From Zygnema cylindricum (lineage: Eukaryota; Streptophyta; Zygnematophyceae; Zygnematales; Zygnemataceae): DNA of 64,000 nt. The notes below the pieces were generated by a model, which was not told where the DNA came from, did no database searches, and saw nothing but the letters and a program-made list of their open reading frames with translations. Shown here in pieces: positions 45,023 through 56,100 of the stretch. The position numbers and the translations under genes are program-made. Numbering within the stretch: position 1 is the stretch's first letter; every line of letters starts with the position of its first letter. The stretch lies in NCBI GenBank assembly GCA_037447655.1, contig JBBHKE010003209.1, forward strand, positions 62,001 through 126,000. Reading direction: 5' to 3'.

Positions 45023-48000
45023 AGCCACCCTGTCCGCTCGGATTAGAGGGGATAGGAGTTTTGACTTTGGAAGCTCTCTCTTTGGAATTGAGTTCCGGCT
45101 ACATTCATTACATTTTCTCTTGTTACCACAATCATCATTGAAGGAGAAGAGACTCCGGATAACGGATTTGGAGGGCAGGGTAAGCAACCCGTACACGAGG
45201 AGAAGTCTCAGATGTCCGAGGAGTCCGTACCCCTGGAGTCTGTCTTTGATTCTCCAACCAAAGAACCAGCTGGTGCTTCTTCTCCTCCTCCTCCTCCCAA
45301 TCTGACTCTCTAATATTATCCTTTCTTGGCGGAGGCCGCTAGGACCTTTGCTGAGGAAAGGAAAGAATCTCGGGCTCAGGCCCAGGAAAGGAACTGAGTG
45401 TCTTCAGGGCCCGGCCAAAGCGGCAAGCTCAAAGGGAGACCCATTTGGGCCCTCTTCCGGAGGTCGGGCTTCACACAAGATCCAAGATTCCCCGGCCTGA
45501 GATCCAAATTGACCTCGCGGTTTTGACGGATCCACATGGCTAAGGTCGTAAGGAACTCCGTCCCCTTCATGACCTCTATGAGTTGAAGGTGAAGAAGGAG
45601 TTGGTGCAGAGAGTGGCTCAGACAGATCGAGTCAGGGTGGTTAGACCCGTGGGAGGGGTGGTGGAGATTTTGAGAAGTTCTTCGAAGAGCAACTCTTCAC
45701 AGTCGGTGCCGGACTGATTACAGAGAGTTCCTTATTCTCGCCCTCCTCCATCTTCTTCTCAAAAAACAGCAGCCTGCAGACCCTTCGGGGGCGCACCTTC
45801 TCGAGGCCTCATAGAGGAGAAGGGGGTTGCGAGAGGGAAGCTTGAGATACCTTGAGGGGAAAGAGGTTTGATTACAAGGACACCAAGGGGAGATTCGCAC
45901 CTCTTTCCAAGGAGGAGACATCCCCAACTCCTGTGTCAGCCTCAACCGAGAGACCTTTTTCTACAATAACTCGTGTGCGCCTAAAAGAAGGGCTATGGCG
46001 ATCAAAACCTATTGATCCAAAGGTTCCGGCCACGGGCCCTGAAGATTTGTCCGAGGGAGGGTGGCGGACCTGACCCTATGACCCCGAAATTCCGGGGATG
46101 GAGAGAGCGAATCTTACCAAAGTAGTCGAAAAGGCCAAGGAATTAGTGGAAGTTCTACAATCACAAGGCAAGGCTACGGCGGGGACCGGACTCGTCACTA
46201 TAGATTGGGAAGCCTTAGAGGTAGAAAGGCGGAAACTATGGGAACATGAATTGGAACTTATTCGGGAAGCTAGGCGTAGATCTAGTTGGATTCTCAGTGG
46301 GCAGATTCCTCCTGCATCAAGGAATGAGCTGCATCTTGAAGCGCCAGCTCAAGGGACTTCTGCTCTCGCAAGCCCCAGCCAAAGGTTCCTTCCTCGGATA
46401 CTAGCCTAAAGCCTCCTCTTCGGCGGGTAGGGGGGAGGAACATTAAACCTAACATGAAGGGTTTGGGTGCAGATTTACCTCCTGAGATTGTTTCTCTTCC
46501 CGGGAAGAGCCTACCTTTATATCGGTGGAGGTTGCTTCCGCCGTGGAGGCTTTGGTGGAGTTACGACCAGGCGAGAGGATTCACATTCCCTTGAGGCCGC
46601 TAAAACCCCCTTCACCATCTCTCGGAATATCCCTAGATCTCCCATCTTCTCCTCCTCTATCTTTTCACCTCTCGGGTCCTACAACAGAGCTCCGGGACGT
46701 TCCCGCCTCCTCTCCCTCTTCATCCTTTTCTTCAATTGCGGCGGTCCGTGGGTCACCAGATCCGCTTGTCTTACCCTACAAACACGACGTTTACTCACCA
46801 CCTCACCGGCGTTCCCCATCCTCTAGCTCAGGAACACCTCCTCCTGAGTCCTCCCGAAGGCGACCAAAGAGACAGACGCCATTCAAGAGACAGACATCTT
46901 CTCCTCAAAACCTCCAGTCATCCCTTTTTGCGCCACCACCCATTCCCCAAGAACCTCCTTTGAACAGACCTTGCCTCCACATCCCATCGGTGGAGCAAGT
47001 TCGCAGGGAAGATCAATACTCTCTTGGATATAGAGGAGTAGTGGGGAACATCCTTCCTCCAACAATACTTTCTGTGCAGGTACTTTCTTTGTGGGAGGGG
47101 GATCCACACCTTCCAGGGCAGCTCCTCGTATAGGAGGAGGAGACTGTTCCGTTCCCGAGGGAGAGGACACTGGAGTCATCTCTTGTGCTCAGTTTGTCAG
47201 TCCTACAGTGCCTTCCTCTTCCCATTTCACCAATCCTATAGAGGAAGAAATGGAAATGGGGGATTTTCGGATTTTTACAGGAGATAGCTCGCGATCGTAT
47301 TTTCAAATTTCGAATTGTTGTGGAAATCCTTCACACAATCTGAGATCAACTAATACAGGGGAGGAGTCATGCTGGATGACTTTGAAACTACCCTCTTTCC
47401 AATGCTGGTCAACTACCTTTTTGGAGGGGCGTTGGCGGATTACAAAGAGCGACAACCACTCTTGATGGCTTCAACATCAAGATCTCGGATCCAGCTCTCG
47501 ACGTCGTTGTTTTACAAGCAGAGGCTGACTTGGCTGCAGTGGCTGCAACACTTGTGACTTCTACCTTCATAGATGACATGAAACTACAAGCAGAAGGAAT
47601 AGGTTATGTTAACCAGCTACAAGCCATTTAGGGGGCCCGGGGGGCAACCCGCATGGTTGCCAACCCCAACCCTTATACTACTCTGCTGAATATCTGGAGG
47701 CTCCTCTACACCGAGAGGAACGAGTCTGCGATCAAGGAATTTATGGAACGAGACATGTTTGATGAACGAGACTCCGCAAACCCTTTTTAACGACTCTCTT
47801 GCCTATGTCAGAAAACAAAGTTGTCCACTATTGATCTTCCGACGATGGCCACCAAATATTTCATTGCCGTTTGTAATTCGTTCCAGCCAACAGGGCAGAC
47901 TGCCCTAGATAATTAGATTGCTGGACAGGCACTTCAGGACATAAATCCTTCGGCCAAGGAAATTTGGCGATGAAGTTGTACGACCACTTTGTCCACAATG

Positions 48001-48366
48001 AGGCAAACGAGAAGGTCGTAACCGGCAAGACCCACCCAAATTTTGCAAGATTCGCCAGGGAGACCTCCTTGAGTGAGGCGGAACAGGCTGAACTTCAAGC
48101 TTTGCGGTATCTTAAAGGGAAACAAGTAGCTGACAGCGGGTCAGAACCACCAATTGGAGCAGATGAGCGAGTGTTTGTCTATAATTGCATGAATTGTAAA
48201 CAACTAGGTCATAGGTGGAAGCACTACACCCGGAAACTGAAATCGGAGTTGGCCTTGAAACTAAAGGAATGGGAGAAAGAACGTACAGAAAGGATCCAGA
48301 GGCACCAAGAAAGGCTTAAAGGGGAAATGGGGGGAGAGAAGACGCCCGTGACAAAGGACACTTAAC
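45023..48366 (+). pseudogene. Gypsy G2 Gag, first part
   Basis: Gag appears to begin near Met 45211 (MSEESVPLESVFDSPTKEPA). A proline/serine-rich and charged section follows (45850-47130), then a probable capsid region (about 47370-48180). The first zinc knuckle CMNCKQLGHRWKHY lies at 48186-48227; its last Cys is Tyr here but still Cys in G1. A Lys/Glu-rich stretch ends at 48365, where copia B is inserted. Stops at 45302, 45396, 46072 and others, plus frameshifts, mark it as decayed. The assignment as capsid is by position only. Confidence 0.7.
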
Positions 48367-48573
48367 TGTTGAAATTTATAGATTTCTAGAGTATTTTCTA
48401 GGTTTAAATATGGTTTTATAAAAGGAAAAAGAAAAAGGACGGACAGCCTGCCTCCACCTCCGCTCTCTAGCCCCCATACTTGTTGTAGTCACTGAAGGAA
48501 AGAGAGAGAGGTTGATCCATGGCTGCCTTAGTTCAACAGACAGCTATTTTTAGTAGGTTACTAAAAATATACT

Positions 48574-48651
48574 TGACGGACCAGAGATTTGATCCCGGTA
48601 CCTGCGGTTCGTCAAATCGACCGGTAGCGGTCAGCTTTATCCTAATAGACT
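48574..48651 (-). ncRNA. tRNA-like sequence, antisense in copia B 5' LTR
   Basis: Minus strand AGTCTATTAGGATAAAGC (A-box-like), then GGGATCAAATC (B-box-like), then ATTTTTAG (T5, 48561-48568). Degenerate as a cloverleaf. Confidence 0.5.
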
Positions 48652-49187
48652 AGGACCAATGCTAAGTGCTATGGTATGTGATAGATATATATTTAGTTCG
48701 AAAGGATAAAGTTCATTTAACTAAAACTGTTTACGGCGTACATATATACAGTTTTATAAAGTACGTCGTACGACGCTAATTCAAAACGGATACCACGCAT
48801 TTTACTTCTACATCGGAACAAATATCGCGCAAGTATTTATTCCGGCCAAGATTACGTTTCGCATATAATCCAACGGCGCACATCATCGCCGAAATCCCGG
48901 AGTGGTCACTTTGGCATTTAGTGACGTGGCATCACCTGGCGCCACGTGGGGAGACATCATTCGGTCGCGGGAATTCCGAGGAACGTACGGATGAGTGGAA
49001 AGTATACACGCGTCCACTAATGGCCTTGTCGTACAGAGGCCGTACAGAAAGTACATCGGCAGTAGTACTTTCTAGTACTATACAGTTTTGTGATTGGTTC
49101 GTACAGGCAGTAGATAGGAGCTGTGAGAGGGAATTAGGAAAAACTAGGACTTAGGAAAATTTAGGTAGATAGTCCTCTCTCTCAGAG

Positions 49188-49202
49188 AGTTTGTATAAAT
49201 TG
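49188..49202 (+). promoter_or_regulatory. Candidate TATA box of copia B
   Basis: GTATAAATTGGCA lies 100 bp downstream of an inverted CCAAT and 200 bp before the LTR end, a sensible place for an LTR promoter. Not tested. Confidence 0.4.
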
Positions 49203-49394
49203 GCATCTTTGCCACCCTATAACTTATCGCCTGGTTGGCCGTTTTCAGTGATTCTTTTTTCTACGGACTCAGGGGAGTCCAGGCTACACAGGGGTGCAGT
49301 CAAATTGTCAGTTTGCCTTCTTGGGCAGCAGTGGTTGTGGCTTAAAGTGGGTTAGTTAAATACTATCTAGAGGCTTCCTGTATTCTGTGGTCCA

Positions 49395-52300
49395 ATGGAG
49401 GACACAGAATTGCAGGTTATGGGCCCACCCTCTAGGGTGCCCACCTTCAATGGATCTGGGTTCATCTATTGGGAAGCCATGATGATGGGAGCTTTGTGTG
49501 AAAAACGATACTGGGGTATCGTCAGTGGACAAGTGAAACGTCCACCTTCAGGAACTCCACCAGGATTTGGGGGAGTAAGGTTTCCTGCAACAACGGCTGC
49601 CTCGGCGGAGGAGGCAGATGATGGGGACAGCAGTGTGTCTGAAAAGGGGAAAGGGAAGGAGACACCCCTTACTCCTATTGCCACAGTATCGGGAGCGGCA
49701 ATTGTGAAGACCGTGGAGAACGATACTCAAATGTGGGAGGATGTAAACATGGCTGCCAAGAACTTCATTTTGAGGCACCTCACTCAAGGTTTGGCCACTC
49801 CTCATCTTCACATTTACAAGGCAGAGGAATTGTGGGAGAGTTTGGTGGAGATTTATAGAGCTGGAACTATTCAGGAGCTCCAGTTGGCTGAGCAAAAGCT
49901 ATTGAGTTACACTTACAAAGGAGGAAAGATGTTAGATTACTGTAATGATCTTTCTTGTTTGTATATGGAAATGGAAAGTGCCGGGTGGACAGGTACAATG
50001 AAAATGAAAGTTAACACCCTTATCATGAAATTACCAGATGAGTTCGAAAACATAGTGTACCGAGTACAAGGAATGCCTGATAGTTCATGGAAATGGAACA
50101 CAGTAGTCAGGATGATACTTGTGCAGGAAAACACAATGGAGATTAGGAGAGGAGGAAAGAGCATTCAAGCTCTAGCAGCAGGAGGGGACCGATGGGGGAA
50201 GGATCCGAAGAAACCTTATAGAGGGGAAAGAGATAATTCTGGGGGACAGAGGCCCCCAAAGGGTCTTTGTCATTATTGCAAAAAGCCGGGACACTTTATT
50301 GCAGATTGTGTCAAGTTGTCAGAGCTGAGGCTCCAAGAAAACCGTGGAGGGGGTTCTTCCGGAGGGAAGAAAAAGGCACTTGTGGTTACAAAAGTGTCAG
50401 GAGAAATCGAGGATGAGTCATCTGAGGAGGATGGGGAGCTTCTTCTTGACGAGAGTCTGGAGGAGAAGGAGATCCCTCGGAGGCAGAAGTGTGCCCTTGG
50501 AGCAATTCGGGAAGCTCCACAGGAAGGATGGATCATCGACTCAGGTGCATCCATGCATATGTGCCGTGATAAAGAACTCTTCACTAAGCTACGAAAGATT
50601 CCTACTGTAGAGATAGAGTATGGGGATGGGAGAGTGGTTACTACAGATCTAGTGGGATCAGTAGATATGAAAGTCTTAGTGGAGGGTAAGACCTCTATAC
50701 TTACATTCTCAGATGTACTTTACATTCCTCAGTTGAGTAAAAATCTTGTCTCTACGTCTGTGTTAGATGACAAAGAGTTTGATACCTTCACCAGGAAGGG
50801 AGTCTTTACAGCTAAGTATGGGAATGAAGTTTACTTCACAGCAGATAAAGGTAGCCAAGGAATGTTTAGGCTTAACTTGAGTAATGAAAAGAAGAATGCT
50901 TACTATGTTGGTGTTCCTAAGGTGATGATTTGGCATAAGCGTTTGGGGCATGTGCATTTTGATAGGTTAAGGGAAATGAAAAAGCTTGGGGTAGTAGATG
51001 GCATTCAGTTTGGGGATAATGAAATAATGGATGATTGTAGTGGTTGTGCTCAAGGTAAGGCTCACAGACTTCCCTTTCCCAAAGCCGCCACATATAGAGG
51101 TGAGAAAGTGTTAGATTTGGTCCACACAGATATTTGGGGACCTGCAAAAGTACCTTCGGTTGGAGGAAAGAGGTTTATGATGACAATAACTGATGATTGG
51201 TCTAGATACTCTAGAGTCTACTTTCTGAAAAATAAGTCTGAAGCATCCACTTACTTCAAAGAATATAAAGCTTGGAGTGAGAAGTTGCATGAAACCCCTA
51301 TTAAGAGGATAAGGAGTGATAATGGGGGGGAATATACCTCTAACCAGTTTGAGGAATATTTGAGAGATGAGGGAGTGCAACACCAGAAAACTGTACCATA
51401 TAACCTGGAACAAAATGGGGTAGCTGAGAGGTTGAATCGAACACTAGGAGATAGTGCATGTAGTATGTTGGCAGACAAGAAAATAGGAAAGAGATTTTGG
51501 GCAGAGGCAATGAACTGTGCCAACTATATTAAAAATAGAGTCCTTACCTCAGCTGTAAAGGGAGTGACACCTTATGAGAGATGGGTTGGAAGGAAACCAG
51601 ATATCTCACACCTTAAAGTATTTGGTAGCCAAGTTTACAGTCTTGACACGGATAGGAAAAACTGGAAACTAGATGCTAAGGGAAAACCTGGATACTTTGT
51701 GGGATATGATGAGGATGTTAAGGGATATAGAGTCTATGACTTAGCAAAGAAAGATATCATTCTGATCAAACACTTAGTTGTCATGGATGAAGGGAAGTCA
51801 TTTGACCCCTTCAAATATACAAAGAAGATAAGGATCAGATTTGAGTCCGAAAGTGAGGAGAACTCAGTCGTTCCCGAAAAAGACATGAGTGAAACTGTGA
51901 TTACAGATTCAGGGGAGATCGAAGATACAGGAGACTCACCGGAAACCTCACATACTCCTATGGACTTCGAGGAGATGGAAGAAGCAGGACAAGATACGGT
52001 TTTTATGGACAGGGGAGCCGATGAGATAGTGAGAAGAAATCCAAGACTTCCATCCATTCCAGCTTCGGAGTTTGAGGGAGGAAGGAGGAGCAGCAAAAGG
52101 ATACAGGAAAAACAAGCTGCCCATAAGGTAACTAAGCTATCTCACCCAGATGAGCCTCAGTCTTACTTAGAGGCAGTGAATAGTCCAGAGAAAGAAAGAT
52201 GGATTAGAGCCATAAATGATGAGATGGCTTCTATCATGGAAGCAAATACTTGGGAACTAGCGGATTGCCCTCCAGACAGAAAACCTATTGGATGTAAATG

Positions 52301-53744
52301 GGTATTTAAACTAAAACTGAACCCAGATAATACAATTGAGAGGTATAAGGCTCGATTGGTAGCAAAGGGGTTCACCCAAAAAGAGGGGATTGACTATGAG
52401 GAGACCTTTGCTCCAGTTGTTCGGTTCCCATCGGTAAGGATTCTCCTCAGTCTGGCCGCAGCGGAAGACATGGAAATTCACCAGATGGATATTAAGACTG
52501 CTTTTCTTAATGGTGAGTTAGAGGAAGAAATTTTTATGAGGCAACCCGAGGGGTTTGTGGAAGAAGGAGAAGAGAGCAAAGTGTGCAGGCTCATAAAGTC
52601 CTTATATGGACTGAAACAGGCTCCGCGACAGTGGAACAAGAAACTAGATGAGTTTCTCACCGATCTGGGATACATCCGGTTTAGCTCTGACCATTCTATC
52701 TATATGTTTGAAGATGAGAATGGTGTCATTTTTATTGCAATTTATGTGGATGATCTGCTTGTGTTAAGTAAGTCTTTAGATAATATCAATAGGCTAAAGA
52801 AAGATCTTAGGGGCAGATTTGATATGAAGGATTTAGGGGAGGCAAAATATATTTTGGGGATCCAAATGGAGAGAGATAGAGGGAAGAAGATTATCAGACT
52901 TACTCAGAAAGAAGCAATAGGTAATATGCTTGAGAAATTCCAGATGGAAAATGCTAACAGTTGTACCACTCCCATGGACTTGAAAAAAGTAAGTGATGGG
53001 AGTGTAGAAGGAGGAGTGATGATCTTAGACGATCAGATGAGTCTAGAGGAGAGAGAGTTCATGAAGTCTATTCCTTATAGACAGGTCGTAAGAAGCTTAA
53101 TCTATTTTATGAACTGTACCAGGCCGGACATAGCGGCAGCAGTTGGAGTACTCAGTAGGAGTCTTAATGATCCTAGGAAGAGAGATTGGGAGGCAGCGAA
53201 GAGAGTCATGAGATATCTGGTGGGAACTAGAGAGTTATGGTTGCATTTGGGAGGGGAGCATACTGATATCACCACTTGGAGTGACGCCAGTTATGGGGAT
53301 GCACCTATGAGAAGATGCACTTCTGGATATGTTTTGTATGTGGGGGAAGGTGCTTGCTGTTGGAGCAGTAAGCAACAAAAGGTGGTTGCTCAGTCTACTA
53401 TGGAGGCTGAGTATATGGCGTCGTGTTCTGCTGTAAAAGAACTAATGTGGGTGAAATCATTGTTACAAGAACTGGGATTTATGAAGGAGGGAGTGCATGA
53501 AATCTTTTGCGATAACCAAGCTGCAATTGCAATTGCAGCCAATCCAAAACACCATTTCAAAGCAAAACATATGGACATAAGATTAAGCTTCGTAAGAGAA
53601 AAAGTTGAAAATAAAATTCTAAATCTTGTGTATAGACCTGATGAAGAAATGGTGGCTGACATGATGACCAAACCTGTGCCCTCTCCTAAACTAAAATATT
53701 GTCGGGAAAAATGCGGGTTGAAAGAAAAATTAAAATTAGACTAG
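49395..53744 (+). CDS. Copia B Gag-Pol polyprotein, intact
   Basis: Single 1449-codon ORF, as in many Ty1/copia elements. Zinc knuckle CHYCKKPGHFIADC at about residue 291. Protease WIIDSGASMHM at ~378. Integrase zinc region HKRLGH ... CSGCAQGK at ~514-557. Integrase triad: LVHTDIWGP (~576), RSDNGGEY (~640), GVAERLNR (Glu 36 residues after the second Asp). RT with KTAFLNGELEEEIFMRQPEG and the catalytic YVDDLL at ~1117. RNase H with WSDASYGD (~1294), AQSTMEAEYMA and FCDNQAAIAI. Every catalytic residue I can check is present. The ATG is 20 bp before the LTR end, so the start codon is LTR-encoded; the next in-frame ATG is inside the PBS. The ORF stops 13 bp before the 3' LTR. Confidence 0.97.
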   Translation: MEDTELQVMGPPSRVPTFNGSGFIYWEAMMMGALCEKRYWGIVSGQVKRPPSGTPPGFGGVRFPATTAASAEEADDGDSSVSEKGKGKETPLTPIATVSGAAIVKTVENDTQMWEDVNMAAKNFILRHLTQGLATPHLHIYKAEELWESLVEIYRAGTIQELQLAEQKLLSYTYKGGKMLDYCNDLSCLYMEMESAGWTGTMKMKVNTLIMKLPDEFENIVYRVQGMPDSSWKWNTVVRMILVQENTMEIRRGGKSIQALAAGGDRWGKDPKKPYRGERDNSGGQRPPKGLCHYCKKPGHFIADCVKLSELRLQENRGGGSSGGKKKALVVTKVSGEIEDESSEEDGELLLDESLEEKEIPRRQKCALGAIREAPQEGWIIDSGASMHMCRDKELFTKLRKIPTVEIEYGDGRVVTTDLVGSVDMKVLVEGKTSILTFSDVLYIPQLSKNLVSTSVLDDKEFDTFTRKGVFTAKYGNEVYFTADKGSQGMFRLNLSNEKKNAYYVGVPKVMIWHKRLGHVHFDRLREMKKLGVVDGIQFGDNEIMDDCSGCAQGKAHRLPFPKAATYRGEKVLDLVHTDIWGPAKVPSVGGKRFMMTITDDWSRYSRVYFLKNKSEASTYFKEYKAWSEKLHETPIKRIRSDNGGEYTSNQFEEYLRDEGVQHQKTVPYNLEQNGVAERLNRTLGDSACSMLADKKIGKRFWAEAMNCANYIKNRVLTSAVKGVTPYERWVGRKPDISHLKVFGSQVYSLDTDRKNWKLDAKGKPGYFVGYDEDVKGYRVYDLAKKDIILIKHLVVMDEGKSFDPFKYTKKIRIRFESESEENSVVPEKDMSETVITDSGEIEDTGDSPETSHTPMDFEEMEEAGQDTVFMDRGADEIVRRNPRLPSIPASEFEGGRRSSKRIQEKQAAHKVTKLSHPDEPQSYLEAVNSPEKERWIRAINDEMASIMEANTWELADCPPDRKPIGCKWVFKLKLNPDNTIERYKARLVAKGFTQKEGIDYEETFAPVVRFPSVRILLSLAAAEDMEIHQMDIKTAFLNGELEEEIFMRQPEGFVEEGEESKVCRLIKSLYGLKQAPRQWNKKLDEFLTDLGYIRFSSDHSIYMFEDENGVIFIAIYVDDLLVLSKSLDNINRLKKDLRGRFDMKDLGEAKYILGIQMERDRGKKIIRLTQKEAIGNMLEKFQMENANSCTTPMDLKKVSDGSVEGGVMILDDQMSLEEREFMKSIPYRQVVRSLIYFMNCTRPDIAAAVGVLSRSLNDPRKRDWEAAKRVMRYLVGTRELWLHLGGEHTDITTWSDASYGDAPMRRCTSGYVLYVGEGACCWSSKQQKVVAQSTMEAEYMASCSAVKELMWVKSLLQELGFMKEGVHEIFCDNQAAIAIAANPKHHFKAKHMDIRLSFVREKVENKILNLVYRPDEEMVADMMTKPVPSPKLKYCREKCGLKEKLKLD
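49415..49429 (+). other. Copia B primer-binding site, overlapping gag
   Basis: GGTTATGGGCCCACC directly after the LTR. Complementary over 15 bases to the initiator tRNA-Met anticodon arm. It is translated as part of gag (Q-V-M-G-P-P). Confidence 0.85.
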
Positions 53745-53757
53745 AAAATAAGGGGAG
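53745..53757 (+). other. Copia B polypurine tract
   Basis: AAAATAAGGGGAG immediately before the 3' LTR, expected plus-strand primer. The same AAGGGGAG tract occurs before the LTRs at 10169 and 24211. Confidence 0.9.
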
Positions 53758-54805
53758 TGTTGAAATTTATAGATTTCTAGAGTATTTTCTAGGTTTAAAT
53801 ATGGTTTTATAAAAGGAAAAAGAAAAAGGACGGACAGCCTGCCTCCACCTCCGCTCTCTAGCCCCCATACTTGTTGTAGTCACTGAAGGAAAGAGAGAGA
53901 GGTTGATCCATGGCTGCCTTAGTTCAACAGACAGCTATTTTTAGTAGGTTACTAAAAATATACTTGACGGACCAGAGATTTGATCCCGGTACCTGCGGTT
54001 CGTCAAATCGACCGGTAGCGGTCAGCTTTATCCTAATAGACTAGGACCAATGCTAAGTGCTATGGTATGTGATAGATATATATTTAGTTCGAAAGGATAA
54101 AGTTCATTTAACTAAAACTGTTTACGGCGTACATATATACAGTTTTATAAAGTACGTCGTACGACGCTAATTCAAAACGGATACCACGCATTTTACTTCT
54201 ACATCGGAACAAATATCGCGCAAGTATTTATTCCGGCCAAGATTACGTTTCGCATATAATCCAACGGCGCACATCATCGCCGAAATCCCGGAGTGGTCAC
54301 TTTGGCATTTAGTGACGTGGCATCACCTGGCGCCACGTGGGGAGACATCATTCGGTCGCGGGAATTCCGAGGAACGTACGGATGAGTGGAAAGTATACAC
54401 GCGTCCACTAATGGCCTTGTCGTACAGAGGCCGTACAGAAAGTACATCGGCAGTAGTACTTTCTAGTACTATACAGTTTTGTGATTGGTTCGTACAGGCA
54501 GTAGATAGGAGCTGTGAGAGGGAATTAGGAAAAACTAGGACTTAGGAAAATTTAGGTAGATAGTCCTCTCTCTCAGAGAGTTTGTATAAATTGGCATCTT
54601 TGCCACCCTATAACTTATCGCCTGGTTGGCCGTTTTCAGTGATTCTTTTTTCTACGGACTCAGGGGAGTCCAGGCTACACAGGGGTGCAGTCAAATTGTC
54701 AGTTTGCCTTCTTGGGCAGCAGTGGTTGTGGCTTAAAGTGGGTTAGTTAAATACTATCTAGAGGCTTCCTGTATTCTGTGGTCCAATGGAGGACACAGAA
54801 TTGCA
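53758..54805 (+). mobile_element. Copia B 3' LTR (1048 bp)
   Basis: Same length as, and no difference seen from, the 5' LTR. Followed by target duplication TTAAC and the rest of gypsy Gag. Confidence 0.95.
53965..54042 (-). ncRNA. tRNA-like sequence, antisense in copia B 3' LTR
   Basis: Identical copy of 48574-48651. Confidence 0.5.
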
Positions 54806-56100
54806 TTAACGTTCAACTCCCCCAGAGCGAAACCTCTAAGATGTCCCAATCTCAATTGCGGCAAATCAAACTTCCAAAGTTTGATGACGCTCAAATCTCC
54901 AACGAGATCCGGAGTAATTTTACCACCGAGGGCGCTAAGTGTGAAGCTTGTGGTTTCCTGGGGCACAAAGAAAGGCAATGTTTCCGGAAGAACGGAGTTC
55001 CCAAAGAAATGATGCAATATGCTTTGTTTACTGGAGAGGGAGAAACGACCGTTAACCCTCTCCCACTTCAACTTCTTTACCCTTTAGGGCAACAAGTTTT
55101 GTCCACGCCAAAGATACCTGAGCGGGCATCTGCTGTTCCGGCAGGGCTAGCACCGAAGATCATCATACAGCAGCAAAGTTAGCAATTGGCCGTAATGGCT
55201 GCAGAATTGGCTGCCCTCCGCTTGGGATCTTCTTCCCGACCCGCTCCTCTCACGGCAGCACAACGACTCCAAAATCAAAAACAGGAGTTGTTACAGAAGC
55301 TCGCGGAGCTTGAACTTCAAAGCACAGCGGGTGCTAATGATGATGACTTATTGGGCTGGGATTTGGAACCCCCAAATGCCTACCATGCCGGAACCTTCTT
55401 GTCCCGAGCTTGAAATGTTGGGGTGGGAGACAGCCGACCCCAACTCCGCAATTCCACCTTGATGCAAAGACAAGACCGGCAGAAAATGGGTCAGAGGGAT
55501 CACAAGTGGAAAGCTACCGATCCTTTGTCATTTACTCCCAGGGCAGTAATGCTAAACAGCGACATTGACCTAGAAATCAAACCCAATCACACGCCATCTC
55601 TTCCTTCCAAACCTAAATTGCCTCCCGATTTTGAAAACTACCAGAACGAGAAACAACAGCGGGAGGAGTCAGTTGAATGAGAGAAAAAAGACAATCAAAA
55701 CTGGTTTGAGAGATACATGGCAGAACGCCTGGAGAATGATACTCCCCAAACACCTCCAATCGCAGATTCCTGATACGAGAGTGAGAGAGAATGACAAGTT
55801 CAGGATATGCAAGAACCGAATTCTTCTCAACCTTCACCGAAGGATACGCTACTTTCCTCCTAATTGGCTGTTATGCTAGTCCGGTACCTCATGCCATACG
55901 CCTTCATACACGTGAAGACTCTGCCATCCTCCCACAACCTGCCCGAAGACATCCTCATTCAGGATTTAAGAGAGGAGATCCACTCTGGAAAGGAGGGGGT
56001 CAACAGGACAACCTCGCGAACCGTAGTCTTTTTGTCCACCGATCCGAAAACACCTATAGTGGATAGGGACTATAAAGCCTTATTAGTGTCTCTTATACTG
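54806..56100 (+). pseudogene. Gypsy G2 Gag, second part
   Basis: Continues Gag after copia B: SQLRQIKLPKFDDAQISNEI, second zinc knuckle CEACGFLGHKERQC (54940-54981), GLAPKIIIQQQS, stop at 55180, then LRLGSSSRPAP and QKLAELELQSTAG. Stops and frameshifts follow. Colinear with G1 29220-30400. Confidence 0.85.

Larger units (their letters stand above)
48367..49414 (+). mobile_element. Copia B 5' LTR (1048 bp)
   Basis: TGTTGAAATTTATAG ... GAATTGCA. Contains the antisense tRNA-like segment, a GTAC hairpin (~49027-49075), inverted CCAAT (TGATTGG ~49092), a TATA-like TATAAATT at about 49193, a GGACTC-AGGG-GAGTCC hairpin (~49264-49279), and the gag ATG at 49395. Confidence 0.93.
48367..54805 (+). mobile_element. 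Ty1/copia element B, full length and apparently intact
   Basis: LTRs 48367-49414 and 53758-54805 are both 1048 bp and look identical by eye. A perfect 5-bp target duplication TTAAC flanks it (48362-48366, 54806-54810). PBS, a single intact polyprotein and polypurine tract AAATAAGGGGAG are all present. The insertion splits gypsy G2 Gag; removing it restores a sequence colinear with G1. It is the youngest large insertion here and a candidate for an active element. Confidence 0.97.

Noticed and set aside
45023-45050. A tRNA 3'-end primer site after the gypsy G2 LTR
   Set aside because: The sequence after the LTR (AGCCACCCTGTCCGC) does not begin with TGG and I could not match it to a tRNA end; left unassigned.
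48921-49154. 77-codon ORF repeated at 54312-54545 as a conserved small protein
   Set aside because: It is simply the same LTR sequence twice; related LTRs do not keep the frame.
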